The notes under the pieces: model-generated
What the model saw: only the letters and a program-made list of their open reading frames with translations
Told to the model about the DNA's origin: nothing
Databases searched by the model: none
NCBI RefSeq assembly: GCF_036327775.1
Contig: NZ_CP109598.1
Coordinates: forward strand, 2,914,001 to 2,978,000
Reading direction: 5' to 3'
Length of the DNA stretch: 64,000 nucleotides
Source of the DNA: Streptomyces sp. NBC_01498
GTDB taxonomy: Bacteria > Actinomycetota > Actinomycetes > Streptomycetales > Streptomycetaceae
Made by a program: the position numbers and the translations under genes
In this document: positions 33,637 through 43,053 of the stretch, one piece after another
Layout of the letters: every line of letters starts with the position of its first letter
Position numbering within the stretch: the first letter of the stretch is position 1

Positions 33637-35160
33637 GTGGCCGCGATGCAGCTCACTCGCACGCACCGAATACTCATCGGCGTCGTCGTCGCCGGCGCCG
33701 TTCTCATCGCCGCGATCGGCTTCGCGGGGTCCTACGCCGCCGTGCGCGAACTCGCCGAGCAGAAGGGCTTCGGCAAGTTCTCGATCGTCTTCCCGATCGG
33801 AATCGACGCGGGCATCTGCGTCCTGCTGGCGCTCGACCTCCTGCTGACCTGGCTGCGGATCCCGTTCCCGCTGCTGCGCCAGACCGCCTGGATGCTGACC
33901 GCCGCCACCATCGCCTTCAACGGCGCCGCCGCCTGGCCCGACCCGCTCGGCGTCGGTATGCACGCGGTGATCCCGATCCTCTTCGTCGTCGCGGTCGAGG
34001 CGGCCCGTCACGCGGTGGGCCGCATCGCGGACATCACCGCCGACAAGCACATGGAGGGTGTCCGCCTCACCCGCTGGCTGCTGTCGCCGATCCCGACGTT
34101 CAAGCTGTGGCGCCGGATGAAGCTGTGGGAGATCCGCCGTTACGAGGACATCATCCAACTCGAACAGGACCGCCTCATCTACCAGGCGCGTCTCCAGGCC
34201 CGCTACGGCCGCAACTGGCGCCGCAAGGCGCCCATCGAGGCCATGATGCCGCTGCGGCTCGCCAAGTACGGGGTCCCGCTCACCGAGACCGGCCCCGCCG
34301 GACTCGCCGCCGCCGGCATCGAACCGGCCCTTCTCCCGCCCGCGCCCGCCCCCGTCCAGTCGGTGACAGCCGCCCCGCCCGTGGCCGAACTCCCCCAGGT
34401 GGGACCCCCGCCGAAGCTGAAGCAGGCACAGGAGCAGCAGCGGGACCGGGAGCAGGAGCAGGAACAGCAGCCGCAGCTCACCGAGGAGGAGTGGATCCAG
34501 CTCCAGAAGGAGGAGCAGTGGGCGCGCGAGCAGGAGGAGCAGCACCAGGCCCCGGACGCCGTCGACGCCCCGCAGGGAAACCCCTGGTTCGCCGCCCAGC
34601 GCCCGCCGGAGGCCCCGTACCAGGGGGCGTACGACCCCGCGTACGACCCTCAGCAGTACGAGGAGCGGTACGAGCCGTACGAGCAGGCGCACCAGCAGGC
34701 CGACGAGCGGTACGCCCCGTACGGGGAGCGGCACGCGGAGCCGGCCGACCCGGCCGAGCGGTACGAGGACCAGCAGGCCACCGCCCCGGACCAGGCGCAG
34801 CAGCCCCACCGGGACGCCCCGTCCCGCCGCCCCCTCGGCCCCCAGCCCCCGACCGACTTCGAGCCCGCTCCCGAGCAGGAGTCCGAGCCCGAGCCGGAGC
34901 TGGAGGAGCTGCCGACCGCTTCCCTGCCCGACGGGATGAGCCGCGAGGAGGCGTACTTCACGGCCTTCCGCAGGTACGTCAGTGAGCGTCAGGACTATCC
35001 CAACGCCCGCCAGTTCGCGATCTACTTGCAGGACCTGTACGGCGTGACGGGCCGCTCGGGCGGCCCGCTGAGCGAGAGCTCCCTGCGCGCGTACCTGAAG
35101 GACTTCCGCCGTCGCTACCAGGAACAACTCGACGCGCAGGACGCCGAACACATCGCCTAG
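33637..35160 (+). CDS. DUF2637 membrane protein with Gln/Glu-rich linker and C-terminal domain
   Basis: A GTG with GGGAGGGG upstream gives 507 aa. The first 130 residues are a DUF2637 domain with four helices (ILIGVVVAGAVLIAAIGFAG, VFPIGIDAGICVLLALDLLL). Then a helical region and a long Gln/Glu/Pro/Tyr-rich linker (about 240-430, with QQRDREQEQEQQ and YEERYEPYEQ) precede a compact domain with RRYVSERQDYPNARQFAIYL. DUF2637 proteins resemble Spd plasmid-spread proteins but are also chromosomal; this copy lies by lysS, with no conjugation genes. Confidence 0.82.
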   Translation: MAAMQLTRTHRILIGVVVAGAVLIAAIGFAGSYAAVRELAEQKGFGKFSIVFPIGIDAGICVLLALDLLLTWLRIPFPLLRQTAWMLTAATIAFNGAAAWPDPLGVGMHAVIPILFVVAVEAARHAVGRIADITADKHMEGVRLTRWLLSPIPTFKLWRRMKLWEIRRYEDIIQLEQDRLIYQARLQARYGRNWRRKAPIEAMMPLRLAKYGVPLTETGPAGLAAAGIEPALLPPAPAPVQSVTAAPPVAELPQVGPPPKLKQAQEQQRDREQEQEQQPQLTEEEWIQLQKEEQWAREQEEQHQAPDAVDAPQGNPWFAAQRPPEAPYQGAYDPAYDPQQYEERYEPYEQAHQQADERYAPYGERHAEPADPAERYEDQQATAPDQAQQPHRDAPSRRPLGPQPPTDFEPAPEQESEPEPELEELPTASLPDGMSREEAYFTAFRRYVSERQDYPNARQFAIYLQDLYGVTGRSGGPLSESSLRAYLKDFRRRYQEQLDAQDAEHIA

Positions 35161-35185
35161 ACACGTTCGACGAGTTCGGACACGC

Positions 35186-35398
35186 TCAGACACGTTGCTC
35201 GCGTGTCCCGCGGGTCGCCTCCCCCCACAGGGCCGGCGCCGCGCCCACGACCGCGAGTACCACGTACAGCGCGGTGGGCGGACTGTCGATGACGGTGTGC
35301 ACCAGACCCCGGTCGCTGTCACTGAGGACGCGTCCGGTGACGCCGATGGCTCCCCGGATCCCGAGGACCCAGCCGACGATTTCCACGGTTTCTTTCAT
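35186..35398 (-). CDS. Small membrane protein, 70 aa
   Basis: The ATG at 35398 gives MKETVEIVGWVLGIRGAIG, then a second hydrophobic helix (PPTALYVVLAVVGAAPALWG) and a basic end. The ribosome site GGAGG is very close to this ATG, so a start further upstream in the same frame is possible. It lies between the DUF2637 gene and lysS. No family name was recalled. Confidence 0.55.
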   Translation of the reverse strand: MKETVEIVGWVLGIRGAIGVTGRVLSDSDRGLVHTVIDSPPTALYVVLAVVGAAPALWGEATRGTREQRV

Positions 35399-35556
35399 GC
35401 CTCCGGCGTCGCGTCCGAAATGCCGGATTTCGTCGTGCGTGAGGCCGAACCACGAGTGCACCGAACGATGCGGTGACACCACGCCGAGCGGTGCGGTGCC
35501 ACCTGCGCCGAACGGCCCGGAAACACCTGCGGCGACCTGGGCGGCGGCATGACGAA

Positions 35557-35586
35557 GGCCCTCGTCCGATCCGTCGGACAAGGGCC
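35557..35586 (-). terminator. Hairpin downstream of lysS
   Basis: GGCCCTTGTCCGA and TCGGACGAGGGCC on the reverse strand form a 13-bp stem (one G-T pair) around a four-base loop, 22 bases after the lysS stop. It is a likely factor-independent terminator. Confidence 0.7.
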
Positions 35587-35607
35587 CTCATCAGGGGTTG
35601 TGCGAGG

Positions 35608-37353
35608 TCAGCCGCCCAGCAGCACCCGCACCCGGTCCGCCCCCACCGCGAGCAGCAGTGTCGGCAGCCGGGGCCCGGTGTCCCGGCTCACCAGCAGCCG
35701 GTAGAGCACCGCGAAGAACGACCGCTGCGCGGCCTTCAGCTCCGGCGTCGGCTTCGCGTCGGGCTCCAGCCCCGCCAGGACCTTCGGCACGCCGTAGACG
35801 AGCGTCGTGAGCCCGTCCAGCGACCAGTGCGCGTCCAGGTCCGCCGCCAGCAGCCGCAGGCCGTCGCGCGTCTGCTCGTCCAGCGACTCCAGCAGCTCCC
35901 GGTCCGGCTCGTCGCGTACGACGGTGCGCGCCTCGGCCGGCACCTGGCTGGTGATCCAGTTCTCCGCCCGGTCCAGCCGGGGCCGCGCCTCGTCCAGCGA
36001 GGTCAGCGGGTTGGCCGGGGCCAGATCGCCGAGGATGCGCAGCGTCTGCTCCTCGGCACCCGCCGTGATGTCCACGACGGAGGCCAGCGTGCGGTACGGC
36101 AGCGGGTGCGGCGTACGCGGCAGCTCACCGGCGGCCGTGCGGGTGGCACGCGAGTACGCCGCCGCGTCGGCCGCCTGCGCCGAACCGTCGGCGATCTTGC
36201 GCTCCAGGGCGTCCCACTCGTCGTACAGCCGCTGGATCTCCTGGTCGAACGCGATCTTGAAGGACTGGTTCGGCCGGCGCCGCGCGTACAGCCAGCGCAG
36301 CAGCGGTGCCTCCATGATCCGCAGCGCGTCGGCCGGGATCGGCACACCTCCCTTGGAGGACGACATCTTCGCCATCCCGGAGATGCCCACGAACGCGTAC
36401 ATCGGGCCGATCGGCTGCACCCCGTCGAAGATCTCGCGCACGATCTGGCCGCCGACGACGAACGACGAGCCGGGCGACGAGTGGTCGACACCGGACGGCT
36501 CGAAGATCACGCCCTCGTACGCCCAGCGCATCGGCCAGTCGACCTTCCAGACCAGCTTGCCGCGGTCGAACTCGCTGAGCCGTACGGTCTCGCCGAAGCC
36601 GCACGCCTGGCAGACGTACGTCAGCTCGGTCGTCTCGTCGTCGTACGCCGTGACCGTGGTCAGGTCCTTGCCGCAGCCCTCGTCGCCGCAGTACGGCTTG
36701 TACGGGAAGTAGCCGGCCGAGCCGCCGCTGCCGTCGTCCTCGCCGGCGGCGCCCGATCCCTCGGCGGCCTCCAGCTCGGCCTCCTCGACCTTCTTCTGCT
36801 GCGGCTTCTTCCCGCCGGAACTCCCGGCCGACGTGTCCTTCGTGCGGTAGCGCCCGAGGATCGCGTCGATGTCACCCCGGTGCCGCATCGCGTGCAGGAC
36901 CTGCGCGCGGTACGTGCCCGCCAGGTACTTCTCGGTCTGGCTGATCCCGTCGTACTCGACGCCCAGCTCCACCAGCGACGCGATCAGCTGCGCCTTGAAG
37001 TGCTCGGCCCAGTTCGGGTACGCGGACCCGGCCGGGGCGGGCACGGAGGTCAGCGGCTTGCCGATGTGCTCGCTCCACGACGCGTCGACGCCGGGGACCC
37101 CGGCCGGCACCTTGCGGTAACGGTCGTAGTCGTCCCAGGAGATGAGGTGCCTGACCTCGTACCCCCGCCTGCGGATCTCGTCGGCGACGAGGTGCGGCGT
37201 CATGACCTCGCGGAGGTTGCCCAGGTGGATCGGGCCGGAGGGCGAGATGCCGGACGCGACGACGACCGGTTTGCCAGGCGCACGCCGCTCCGACTCGGCG
37301 ATGACATCGTCCGCGAAACGGGAGACCCAGTCGGTCTCGGTGCTCTGAGCCAC
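35608..37353 (-). CDS. lysS: Class I lysyl-tRNA synthetase
   Basis: The 581-aa protein has the class I signature PSGPIHLGN (H43) and KMSSS at 329-333, plus a zinc-binding pair (CGDEGC and CQAC). It charges tRNA-Lys; class I LysRS is the archaeal-type form found in some Actinobacteria besides a class II enzyme. A charged insert KKPQQKKVEEAELEAAEG with a Gly/Asp linker (about residues 195-230) precedes the zinc region. The GTG at 37353 was chosen; AAGGA lies 10 bases upstream, while the next GTG upstream is too close to it. Divergent from argS. Confidence 0.95.
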   Translation of the reverse strand: MAQSTETDWVSRFADDVIAESERRAPGKPVVVASGISPSGPIHLGNLREVMTPHLVADEIRRRGYEVRHLISWDDYDRYRKVPAGVPGVDASWSEHIGKPLTSVPAPAGSAYPNWAEHFKAQLIASLVELGVEYDGISQTEKYLAGTYRAQVLHAMRHRGDIDAILGRYRTKDTSAGSSGGKKPQQKKVEEAELEAAEGSGAAGEDDGSGGSAGYFPYKPYCGDEGCGKDLTTVTAYDDETTELTYVCQACGFGETVRLSEFDRGKLVWKVDWPMRWAYEGVIFEPSGVDHSSPGSSFVVGGQIVREIFDGVQPIGPMYAFVGISGMAKMSSSKGGVPIPADALRIMEAPLLRWLYARRRPNQSFKIAFDQEIQRLYDEWDALERKIADGSAQAADAAAYSRATRTAAGELPRTPHPLPYRTLASVVDITAGAEEQTLRILGDLAPANPLTSLDEARPRLDRAENWITSQVPAEARTVVRDEPDRELLESLDEQTRDGLRLLAADLDAHWSLDGLTTLVYGVPKVLAGLEPDAKPTPELKAAQRSFFAVLYRLLVSRDTGPRLPTLLLAVGADRVRVLLGG

Positions 37354-37525
37354 GGTCGGCACGTCCTTCTTTCTGCTGCTGCTACGCCCTGCGGAATGCG
37401 CCCGTACGCCTGCGATACCGGCGACGGCCATTGTCCCAGGCCACTACGACAATGCGAAAACGACTTGTTGCCCCATGGAAGAATAGGTTCACGCACACCC
37501 CCTCCAACGGAACGGCTCCCCGCCC

Positions 37526-39289
37526 ATGGCCCCGGTCACTTCCCTCGCCTCGACCGTCGATCAGCGCATCGCGGACGCCCTCTCGGCAGCCCTGCCGGAG
37601 GCCGGCCCCGCGGACCCCCTGCTGCGACGGAGCGACCGGGCGGATTTCCAGGCGAACGGGATGCTGGCCCTCGCCAAGAAGCTGAAGGGCAATCCGCGCG
37701 AGCTGGCGACGAAGGTCGTGGACGCGCTGGCGGGCGGCGGCCTCTTCAAGGAGGTCGAGGTCTCCGGCCCCGGCTTCCTGAACATCACCGTCACGGACCG
37801 GGCGATCATCGAGACGCTGGCCGCCCGCCTCGCGGACGACCGGCTCGGCGTCCCTTACGCCACGGACCCCGGCACGACGGTCATCGACTACGCGCAGCCG
37901 AACGTGGCCAAGGAGATGCACGTCGGTCATCTGCGGTCCGCCGTGATCGGCGCCGCGATGGTCGAGATCCTGGAGTTCACCGGCGAGAACGTGGTCCGGC
38001 GCCACCACATCGGCGACTGGGGCACGCAGTTCGGCATGCTCATCCAGTATCTGACCGAGCACCCGCACGAGTTGGACCACAACCGGGGCGGCGAGGTCTC
38101 CGGCGAGGAGGCCATGTCGAACCTCGACCGTGTCTACAAGACCTCCCGCGCGCTCTTCGACTCGGACGAGGAGTTCAAGGCGCGCGCCCGGGACCGGGTC
38201 GTGGCACTCCAGGCGGGCGACCCCGGGACCCGTGCCCACTGGCAGCGGTTCGTGGACGAGTCGAACATCTACTTCCACTCGGTGTTCGACCTGCTCGACA
38301 TGGAGATCCGCGACGAGGACGTCGTCGGCGAGTCCGGCTACAACGACATGCTCGAAGAGACGTGCCGCATCCTTGAGGAGACGGGCGTCGCCGTCCGCTC
38401 CGACGGCGCGCTGTGCGTCTTCTTCGACGACGTGAAGGGCCCGGACGGCAATCCGACCCCGCTGATCGTCAAGAAGTCCAACGGCGGTTACGGGTACGCG
38501 GCCACCGACCTGTCCGCGATCCGCGACCGGGTCGGGAACCTGAAGGCGGACACCCTCCTGTACGTGGTGGACGCCCGCCAGTCGCTGCACTTCCGGATGG
38601 TCTTCGAGACCGCCCGCCGTGCGGGCTGGCTGAACGACCGGGTGAACGCCGTCCAGCTCGCCTTCGGCACCGTCCTCGGTAAGGACGGCAAGCCGTTCAA
38701 GACCCGTGAGGGTGAGACGGTGCGGCTGGTGGACCTGCTGGACGAGGCGGTCGAGCGCGCGTCGGCGGTGGTCCGGGAGAAGGCGAAGGACCTCACGGAG
38801 GACGAGATCGCCGAACGCGGCACACAGGTGGGCATCGGCGCGGTCAAGTACGCCGACCTGTCGACGTCCGCCGCGCGGGACTACAAGTTCGACCTGGACC
38901 AGATGGTGTCGCTGAACGGCGACACCAGCGTCTACATCCAGTACGCGTACGCCCGTACCCGGTCGATCTTCGGCAAGGCGGGCGACCGCACACCGGTCCC
39001 CCACCCCGAGCTCGAACTGGCCCCGGCGGAACGGGCCCTGGGCCTGCACCTGGACCAGTTCGGCGAGGTACTGACGGAGGCGGCGACGGCGTACGAACCG
39101 CACAAGCTGACCGCGTACCTGTACCAACTGTCGTCCCTCTTCACGACGTTCTACAGCGAATGCCCGGTGATCAAGCCGGCCCCGCCGCAGGAGGTCGCGG
39201 AGAACCGCCTCTTCCTCTGCGACCTGACGGCCCGCACCCTCCACCGGGGCATGGCACTGCTGGGCATCCGGACGCCCGAGCGGCTCTAG
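37526..39289 (+). CDS. argS: Arginyl-tRNA synthetase
   Basis: This 587-aa class I synthetase has the N-terminal Add-1 domain (residues 1-110) that recognises the tRNA D-loop. The HIGH-like sequence [10 protein letters not shown] (H132-H135), the [14 protein letters not shown] motif and a C-terminal anticodon-binding domain ([20 protein letters not shown]) follow. The canonical KMSKS is not present, as in many ArgRS. Divergent from lysS with 172 bp between starts. Length is normal for the family. Confidence 0.97.
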   Translation: MAPVTSLASTVDQRIADALSAALPEAGPADPLLRRSDRADFQANGMLALAKKLKGNPRELATKVVDALAGGGLFKEVEVSGPGFLNITVTDRAIIETLAARLADDRLGVPYATDPGTTVIDYAQPNVAKEMHVGHLRSAVIGAAMVEILEFTGENVVRRHHIGDWGTQFGMLIQYLTEHPHELDHNRGGEVSGEEAMSNLDRVYKTSRALFDSDEEFKARARDRVVALQAGDPGTRAHWQRFVDESNIYFHSVFDLLDMEIRDEDVVGESGYNDMLEETCRILEETGVAVRSDGALCVFFDDVKGPDGNPTPLIVKKSNGGYGYAATDLSAIRDRVGNLKADTLLYVVDARQSLHFRMVFETARRAGWLNDRVNAVQLAFGTVLGKDGKPFKTREGETVRLVDLLDEAVERASAVVREKAKDLTEDEIAERGTQVGIGAVKYADLSTSAARDYKFDLDQMVSLNGDTSVYIQYAYARTRSIFGKAGDRTPVPHPELELAPAERALGLHLDQFGEVLTEAATAYEPHKLTAYLYQLSSLFTTFYSECPVIKPAPPQEVAENRLFLCDLTARTLHRGMALLGIRTPERL

Positions 39290-39413
39290 GGCCTGTCGGC
39301 TGGATCTTGCCGAGCATCACTCGAACGTGTCACTTTCCGAGGGCAGTTACTCTCCGCTACGCTTTGACTACGGCAAGTGGGCCGGTGTGGAGCGGTAGTG
39401 GAGAGGAACGGAC

Positions 39414-39524
39414 ATGAGCGGTGGCCACGGCGGCAAGCCCGACACGGCCGAGAGTGACGGGCACAAACCCGACCGGCCGATTCCCCCGCCCGATCCGAAG
39501 CGTCCGGAGACACCGAAGAGGTGA
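39414..39524 (+). CDS. 36-aa Pro-rich peptide, possible RiPP precursor
   Basis: A short ORF with GAGAGGA before the ATG encodes MSGGHGGKPDTAESDG, followed by a Pro/Lys/Asp-rich end (HKPDRPIPPPDPKRPETPKR). Its stop overlaps the GTG of the methyltransferase (GTGA), a tight translational coupling. The C-terminal aspartate, threonine and lysines are possible modification sites. No Cys or ATP-grasp motif is present. It could be a modified peptide, a coupling leader or a small basic protein; no homologue was recalled. Confidence 0.6.
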   Translation: MSGGHGGKPDTAESDGHKPDRPIPPPDPKRPETPKR

Positions 39525-40693
39525 GCGGCGAAGGCTCTCCGGCCTGTCTCGCCCGGCAGTTGGCCGAGGCGGGCCGTCTCGGCGCCTCCTGGCGTGACAC
39601 GTTCACCCGGGTCGACCGCGGGCTGTTCATTCCCGACCGGGTCTGGGTCCGTGGCGAGGGCGGCTACCACCCGGTCGACCGCGCCACCGAACCGGACCGT
39701 TGGCGCGCGCTCGTCCATGACGACCAGGCGCTGGTCACCCAGGTCGAGGACTACGAGGACAACAACGCCCACGACGACAGCGCGACGGCGACACCGACCG
39801 CGCTCGCGCTCGTCCCGTCCAGCTCCGCGAGCATGCCGCGCGTCGTGGCCCTCATGCTCGACCAACTCGCGGTGACCGACGGCATGACGGTCCTGGAGGC
39901 CGGCACCGGCACCGGTTACAACGCCGCGCTGCTCGCCGCCCGGCTGGGCGACCAGAACGTGGTGTCCGTCGAGATGGACCCCCGCCTCGCCGACACCGCC
40001 CGCGCCCGCCTGAAGGACGCCGGCCGCACCCCCACCGTCATCACCGGGGACGGCGACCGGGGCTGGCCGGCCCGCGCGCCGTACGACCGGGTCATCGCCA
40101 CGTACGCGCTCCACACCGTGCCGTACGCCTTCGTGGAACAGACCACGCCCGGTGGGGTGATCGTGCTGCCGTGGGGCACCGGCCTCTACAACGGTGTCCT
40201 TCTGCGCCTCACCGTGGCCGACGACGGCACGGCGAGCGGCCCCGTCGTCGGCGACTGCGCCTTCATGTGGAACCGGCAGGAGGCCCCCGAGCGCGATGTG
40301 ATGGCCACCGTCCGGGCCACGGACGCGAACGACGCCACGGCCGCCCGCACGCGCCTCGACCCCCGCGAGGTCTTCGGGGACGAGAACGCCGCGTTCAGCG
40401 CGGGCGTCCTCGTCCCCGAGTGCCGTTACGCCGTGGGCCACGGCCCGGACGGCGAGTTCACCGTCTGGCTGGCCGACCGCACCACCGGCTCCTGGGCCTC
40501 GGTCGACCACGTGCCGGGCGCCACCGGGTTCGACGTCCGGCAGCACGGCCCCCGCCGCCTCTGGGACGAGGTGGAGTCCGCGTACGCCCGGTGGCGGCGG
40601 GCCGGTTCACCGGACCGCGCCCGGTACGGACTCACCGTCACCCCCACCGGCCGGCGCCTCTGGCTGGACAGCCCGGAGACGCCCGCCCCGTAG
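39521..40693 (+). CDS. PIMT-like methyltransferase related to peptide-maturation enzymes
   Basis: The 390-aa protein has the L-isoaspartyl methyltransferase fold: DRGLFIPDRVW, then SSSASMP (100-106) and SAM motif I VLEAGTGTGYNAALLAARLG (124-143). The SSS..MP and GTGTGYNAALLA pattern is that of methyltransferases of ATP-grasp RiPP and related systems. An acidic insert (EDYEDNNAHDD, about 77-87) separates two parts of the active-site region. No ATP-grasp ligase, lanthipeptide synthetase or lasso gene is nearby, so the enzyme is orphan apart from the coupled peptide. A role in aspartyl O-methylation is inferred. Confidence 0.8.
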   Translation: MSGEGSPACLARQLAEAGRLGASWRDTFTRVDRGLFIPDRVWVRGEGGYHPVDRATEPDRWRALVHDDQALVTQVEDYEDNNAHDDSATATPTALALVPSSSASMPRVVALMLDQLAVTDGMTVLEAGTGTGYNAALLAARLGDQNVVSVEMDPRLADTARARLKDAGRTPTVITGDGDRGWPARAPYDRVIATYALHTVPYAFVEQTTPGGVIVLPWGTGLYNGVLLRLTVADDGTASGPVVGDCAFMWNRQEAPERDVMATVRATDANDATAARTRLDPREVFGDENAAFSAGVLVPECRYAVGHGPDGEFTVWLADRTTGSWASVDHVPGATGFDVRQHGPRRLWDEVESAYARWRRAGSPDRARYGLTVTPTGRRLWLDSPETPAP

Positions 40694-40716
40694 TCACCGG
40701 GCGGCCACCCAGGCAG

Positions 40717-41934
40717 CTACTCCGCGCGCGCCAGCGGCCGGATGTCCGGGTACGTCGCCTCGTCCGGCAGGCGGTGGCCCAGAGCGGTCAGACGGGCGGC
40801 GACGTCCGACGGGCTGCGGCCCGTCAGGGTCGCGCTGCGCAGGACGTCCTCCAGGTGGACGTCGTCCTTGTACGAGCGGGTGAGTGTGGCCAGCAGACGG
40901 ATGTCGGCCTCGTCGGCGGTCTCCGGCAGGATCGCGTTCTCGTGCAGCCAGTGGCCCAGTTCGGTCAGCCGCCCGGCGACGTACGCGGGGCTGCGCCCGG
41001 TGGCGAGGGACGCGCGCAGGATGTGCCGTACGCGCAGTCCGACGGAGTGGTTCTTGACCATCCAGGGCGCCCGGCCGTCGACGTTCTCACTGAGGAGGAC
41101 GAGGTCGTCCGGCTCCGGCTCGTCGGGCACGTTCCCGTCCGGCGGCTGGCAGCCCAGTTCACGCAGCCGGGCGATGATGTCCGCGTGCGAGCGGCCCGTC
41201 TCACGGGCGACGGTCAGGATGTGCCCGACGGGCGGGGACCACCACCGGCCGTACCATCCGCCGCCGTTGGGGGTGGTGGAGGTGGCGTCCCGGTGTCCGA
41301 GGAGCTGCTCGTCGCCGGGGTCGGGGGTGTACGGCAGCCGCAGCCCGAGCGCGACCATCCGTGCGGCGGCGACGTACGGGCTGCACGACAGCTCCTGTGC
41401 CAGCTCCAGCACCTGACCGGCGGACACCTCGGCGCCCCAGTCGAAGTACTCGCCCCTGCGGTCGGCACGGACCAGGGTGATGTCACGGAGATGGGGGGAC
41501 TCCGGCAGCGGCCCGGCGCCGGTCCCGACCCGGTAACCGAGGTCGGTCAGCCGCCGTGCGACATCGGCCGGGGCGCGGTTGGTCAGAGCCGCCGACTCGG
41601 CCACCTGCCGCAGGGACACGGTCGTGCCGAGGTCGATCGGCTGGGCGCCGAACCTCCTGTCCACACCGGTGATCAGCCGCACGTCGTCGGGCTCGACGGC
41701 GCCGGGGAACGGGCCTTCGGGGCGCTCGATGTCGGCGTACCCCAGTGCTTCCAGCCGTACGGCGACGGCGGCGGGGTCCCACTTCAGCGTGGCCGCGATG
41801 AGCAGCACGCGCCCGTACGGCACCTGCTCGGCGGGATCCTGCCAGGGGTATCGGCTGTTCAGATACTTGCTGGCGATCAGGACGTCGTCCGGGTCCGCGG
41901 ACTCGGCGGCCTGCGGTACGGGTTCGCGGGACAT
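40717..41934 (-). CDS. Six-module wHTH-repeat protein
   Basis: The 405-aa protein is built from six related modules of about 60-70 residues. Each ends in a signature such as RLEALGY, RRLTDLGYRV, ARMVALGLRLP, ARLRELGCQPP, GRLTELGHWL or ARLTALGHRLP, preceded by a helix with VLLIA, VAESA, VLELA, ILTVA, ILRAS or VLRSA. This resembles winged-helix (wHTH) domains that recur in actinobacterial effector-associated and conflict-system proteins. No enzyme domain is attached. It sits with the LRR-like protein in the same orientation, 43 bp apart. Confidence 0.7.
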   Translation of the reverse strand: MSREPVPQAAESADPDDVLIASKYLNSRYPWQDPAEQVPYGRVLLIAATLKWDPAAVAVRLEALGYADIERPEGPFPGAVEPDDVRLITGVDRRFGAQPIDLGTTVSLRQVAESAALTNRAPADVARRLTDLGYRVGTGAGPLPESPHLRDITLVRADRRGEYFDWGAEVSAGQVLELAQELSCSPYVAAARMVALGLRLPYTPDPGDEQLLGHRDATSTTPNGGGWYGRWWSPPVGHILTVARETGRSHADIIARLRELGCQPPDGNVPDEPEPDDLVLLSENVDGRAPWMVKNHSVGLRVRHILRASLATGRSPAYVAGRLTELGHWLHENAILPETADEADIRLLATLTRSYKDDVHLEDVLRSATLTGRSPSDVAARLTALGHRLPDEATYPDIRPLARAE

Positions 41935-41977
41935 GGTGGTACGGCCTTTCGACAGGGGTGCGGAAACGGGACGGTGC

Positions 41978-42925
41978 TCATTCGGACGCCGCGATGTACC
42001 GGCCGTCCTCGTCCCAGTCGTCCGGCTCGGCCTGGTGCCTCACGGTCAGATTCACCCGCACCCCCGCCGGCTCCAGGGCCGTCCAGAGCCGCAGCATCAT
42101 GGCGTGGCTGAGGAAGTGGAAGGACAGGTCGAGTTCGTGGAGATGGGTGAGCGGCTGCCCCTGGAGGAGTGCCTCCGCCCCGTCGTCGGAGAGTGTGCCC
42201 ATCGACAGGCTCAGTGAGGTGAGCTGCGGCACGACCGTCGCGGCGCCGAGCGCGACGGCCAACTCGTCCTGGATGAAGCTGTTCTGGAGGCCGAGATGGC
42301 GCAGCGCGGGCTTGCCCTCGCCCGCGAACAGCGGGGCGAGCTGCTCGACCGTGACGCCGCCGCCGTAGTTCTCGTCGCCGAGCCACAGCTCCAGCCGCTC
42401 CAGCGACGGCAGCCGGGCGGCGGCGATGTGTTCGGCCGCGTGCGGGGGCAGCCCGCCGGACTCGACGCGCAGGACGCGCAGTTCGTCGTGGCCGGAGACG
42501 GGGAAGTCGAGCCCCTCCCCGCCGCGTATCGCCAGTTCCTTGAGATGGGGGAAGGCGGCCAGGAGCGGGGCGAGGTCGCTCTGGTAGATCGTGGAGATCA
42601 TCGCCTGCTCGTCCTCCAGATCACCGAGGAACAGCGCTTCGAGCGCGGTGAGCCGGGGCGCGAGTTGGATCAGTCCGTCGTCGGACATGCCGCCGTCGCC
42701 GTCGTACCAGGGCTGTCCGAAGATCATCGCCCGTACCTTCTCCATCTCCACCGACTCGGTGAAGCGCTTCCAGCAGACGTCCGCGTCCTCCTCGAAGTCG
42801 TACGGCTCCCGCTCGAAGCGCCAGGCGACGGCGTCGGCGGGGGGCAGGGCGGCGGGATCGGCGTACGGAGGGAAGTTGTACGCGGGCAGTCCGTGGAACT
42901 GCTCGACATGGTGCGCGTAGGACAA
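41978..42925 (-). CDS. STM4015-like leucine-rich repeat protein
   Basis: A TTG at 42925 with AGGAG seven bases upstream gives 315 aa starting MSYAHHVEQFHGLPAYNF, the usual beginning of STM4015-like proteins. LRR-like strands recur: LTALEALFLGDL, HLKELAIRG, SLERLELWLGD, ALRHLGLQNSF, QLTSLSLSMG, HLHELDLSF. An ATG in frame further upstream gives a non-conserved leader. Such proteins occur with WGR/STM40xx gene sets but none are seen here. Function unknown. Confidence 0.78.
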   Translation of the reverse strand: MSYAHHVEQFHGLPAYNFPPYADPAALPPADAVAWRFEREPYDFEEDADVCWKRFTESVEMEKVRAMIFGQPWYDGDGGMSDDGLIQLAPRLTALEALFLGDLEDEQAMISTIYQSDLAPLLAAFPHLKELAIRGGEGLDFPVSGHDELRVLRVESGGLPPHAAEHIAAARLPSLERLELWLGDENYGGGVTVEQLAPLFAGEGKPALRHLGLQNSFIQDELAVALGAATVVPQLTSLSLSMGTLSDDGAEALLQGQPLTHLHELDLSFHFLSHAMMLRLWTALEPAGVRVNLTVRHQAEPDDWDEDGRYIAASE

Positions 42926-43053
42926 GTTCAGGCTCCTGGAATCAGGGTCCGCGGGTTGGTCCGCACCATCCTTACGTCTCGCGCCGCCCCGCACGGGCAC
43001 TTTGCCGTCGCTGCCCAACGGCGTTGTCAGTGGCGGGCTTTAAGGTTTTCCGC

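Noticed and set aside
35473..38376. 967-codon plus-strand frame across lysS and into argS
   Set aside because: It runs opposite to lysS and crosses into a shifted frame of argS; composition is Arg/Gly-rich and no motif is present.
39414..40693. A full graspetide (ATP-grasp) cluster
   Set aside because: There is no ATP-grasp ligase or known core motif near the methyltransferase.
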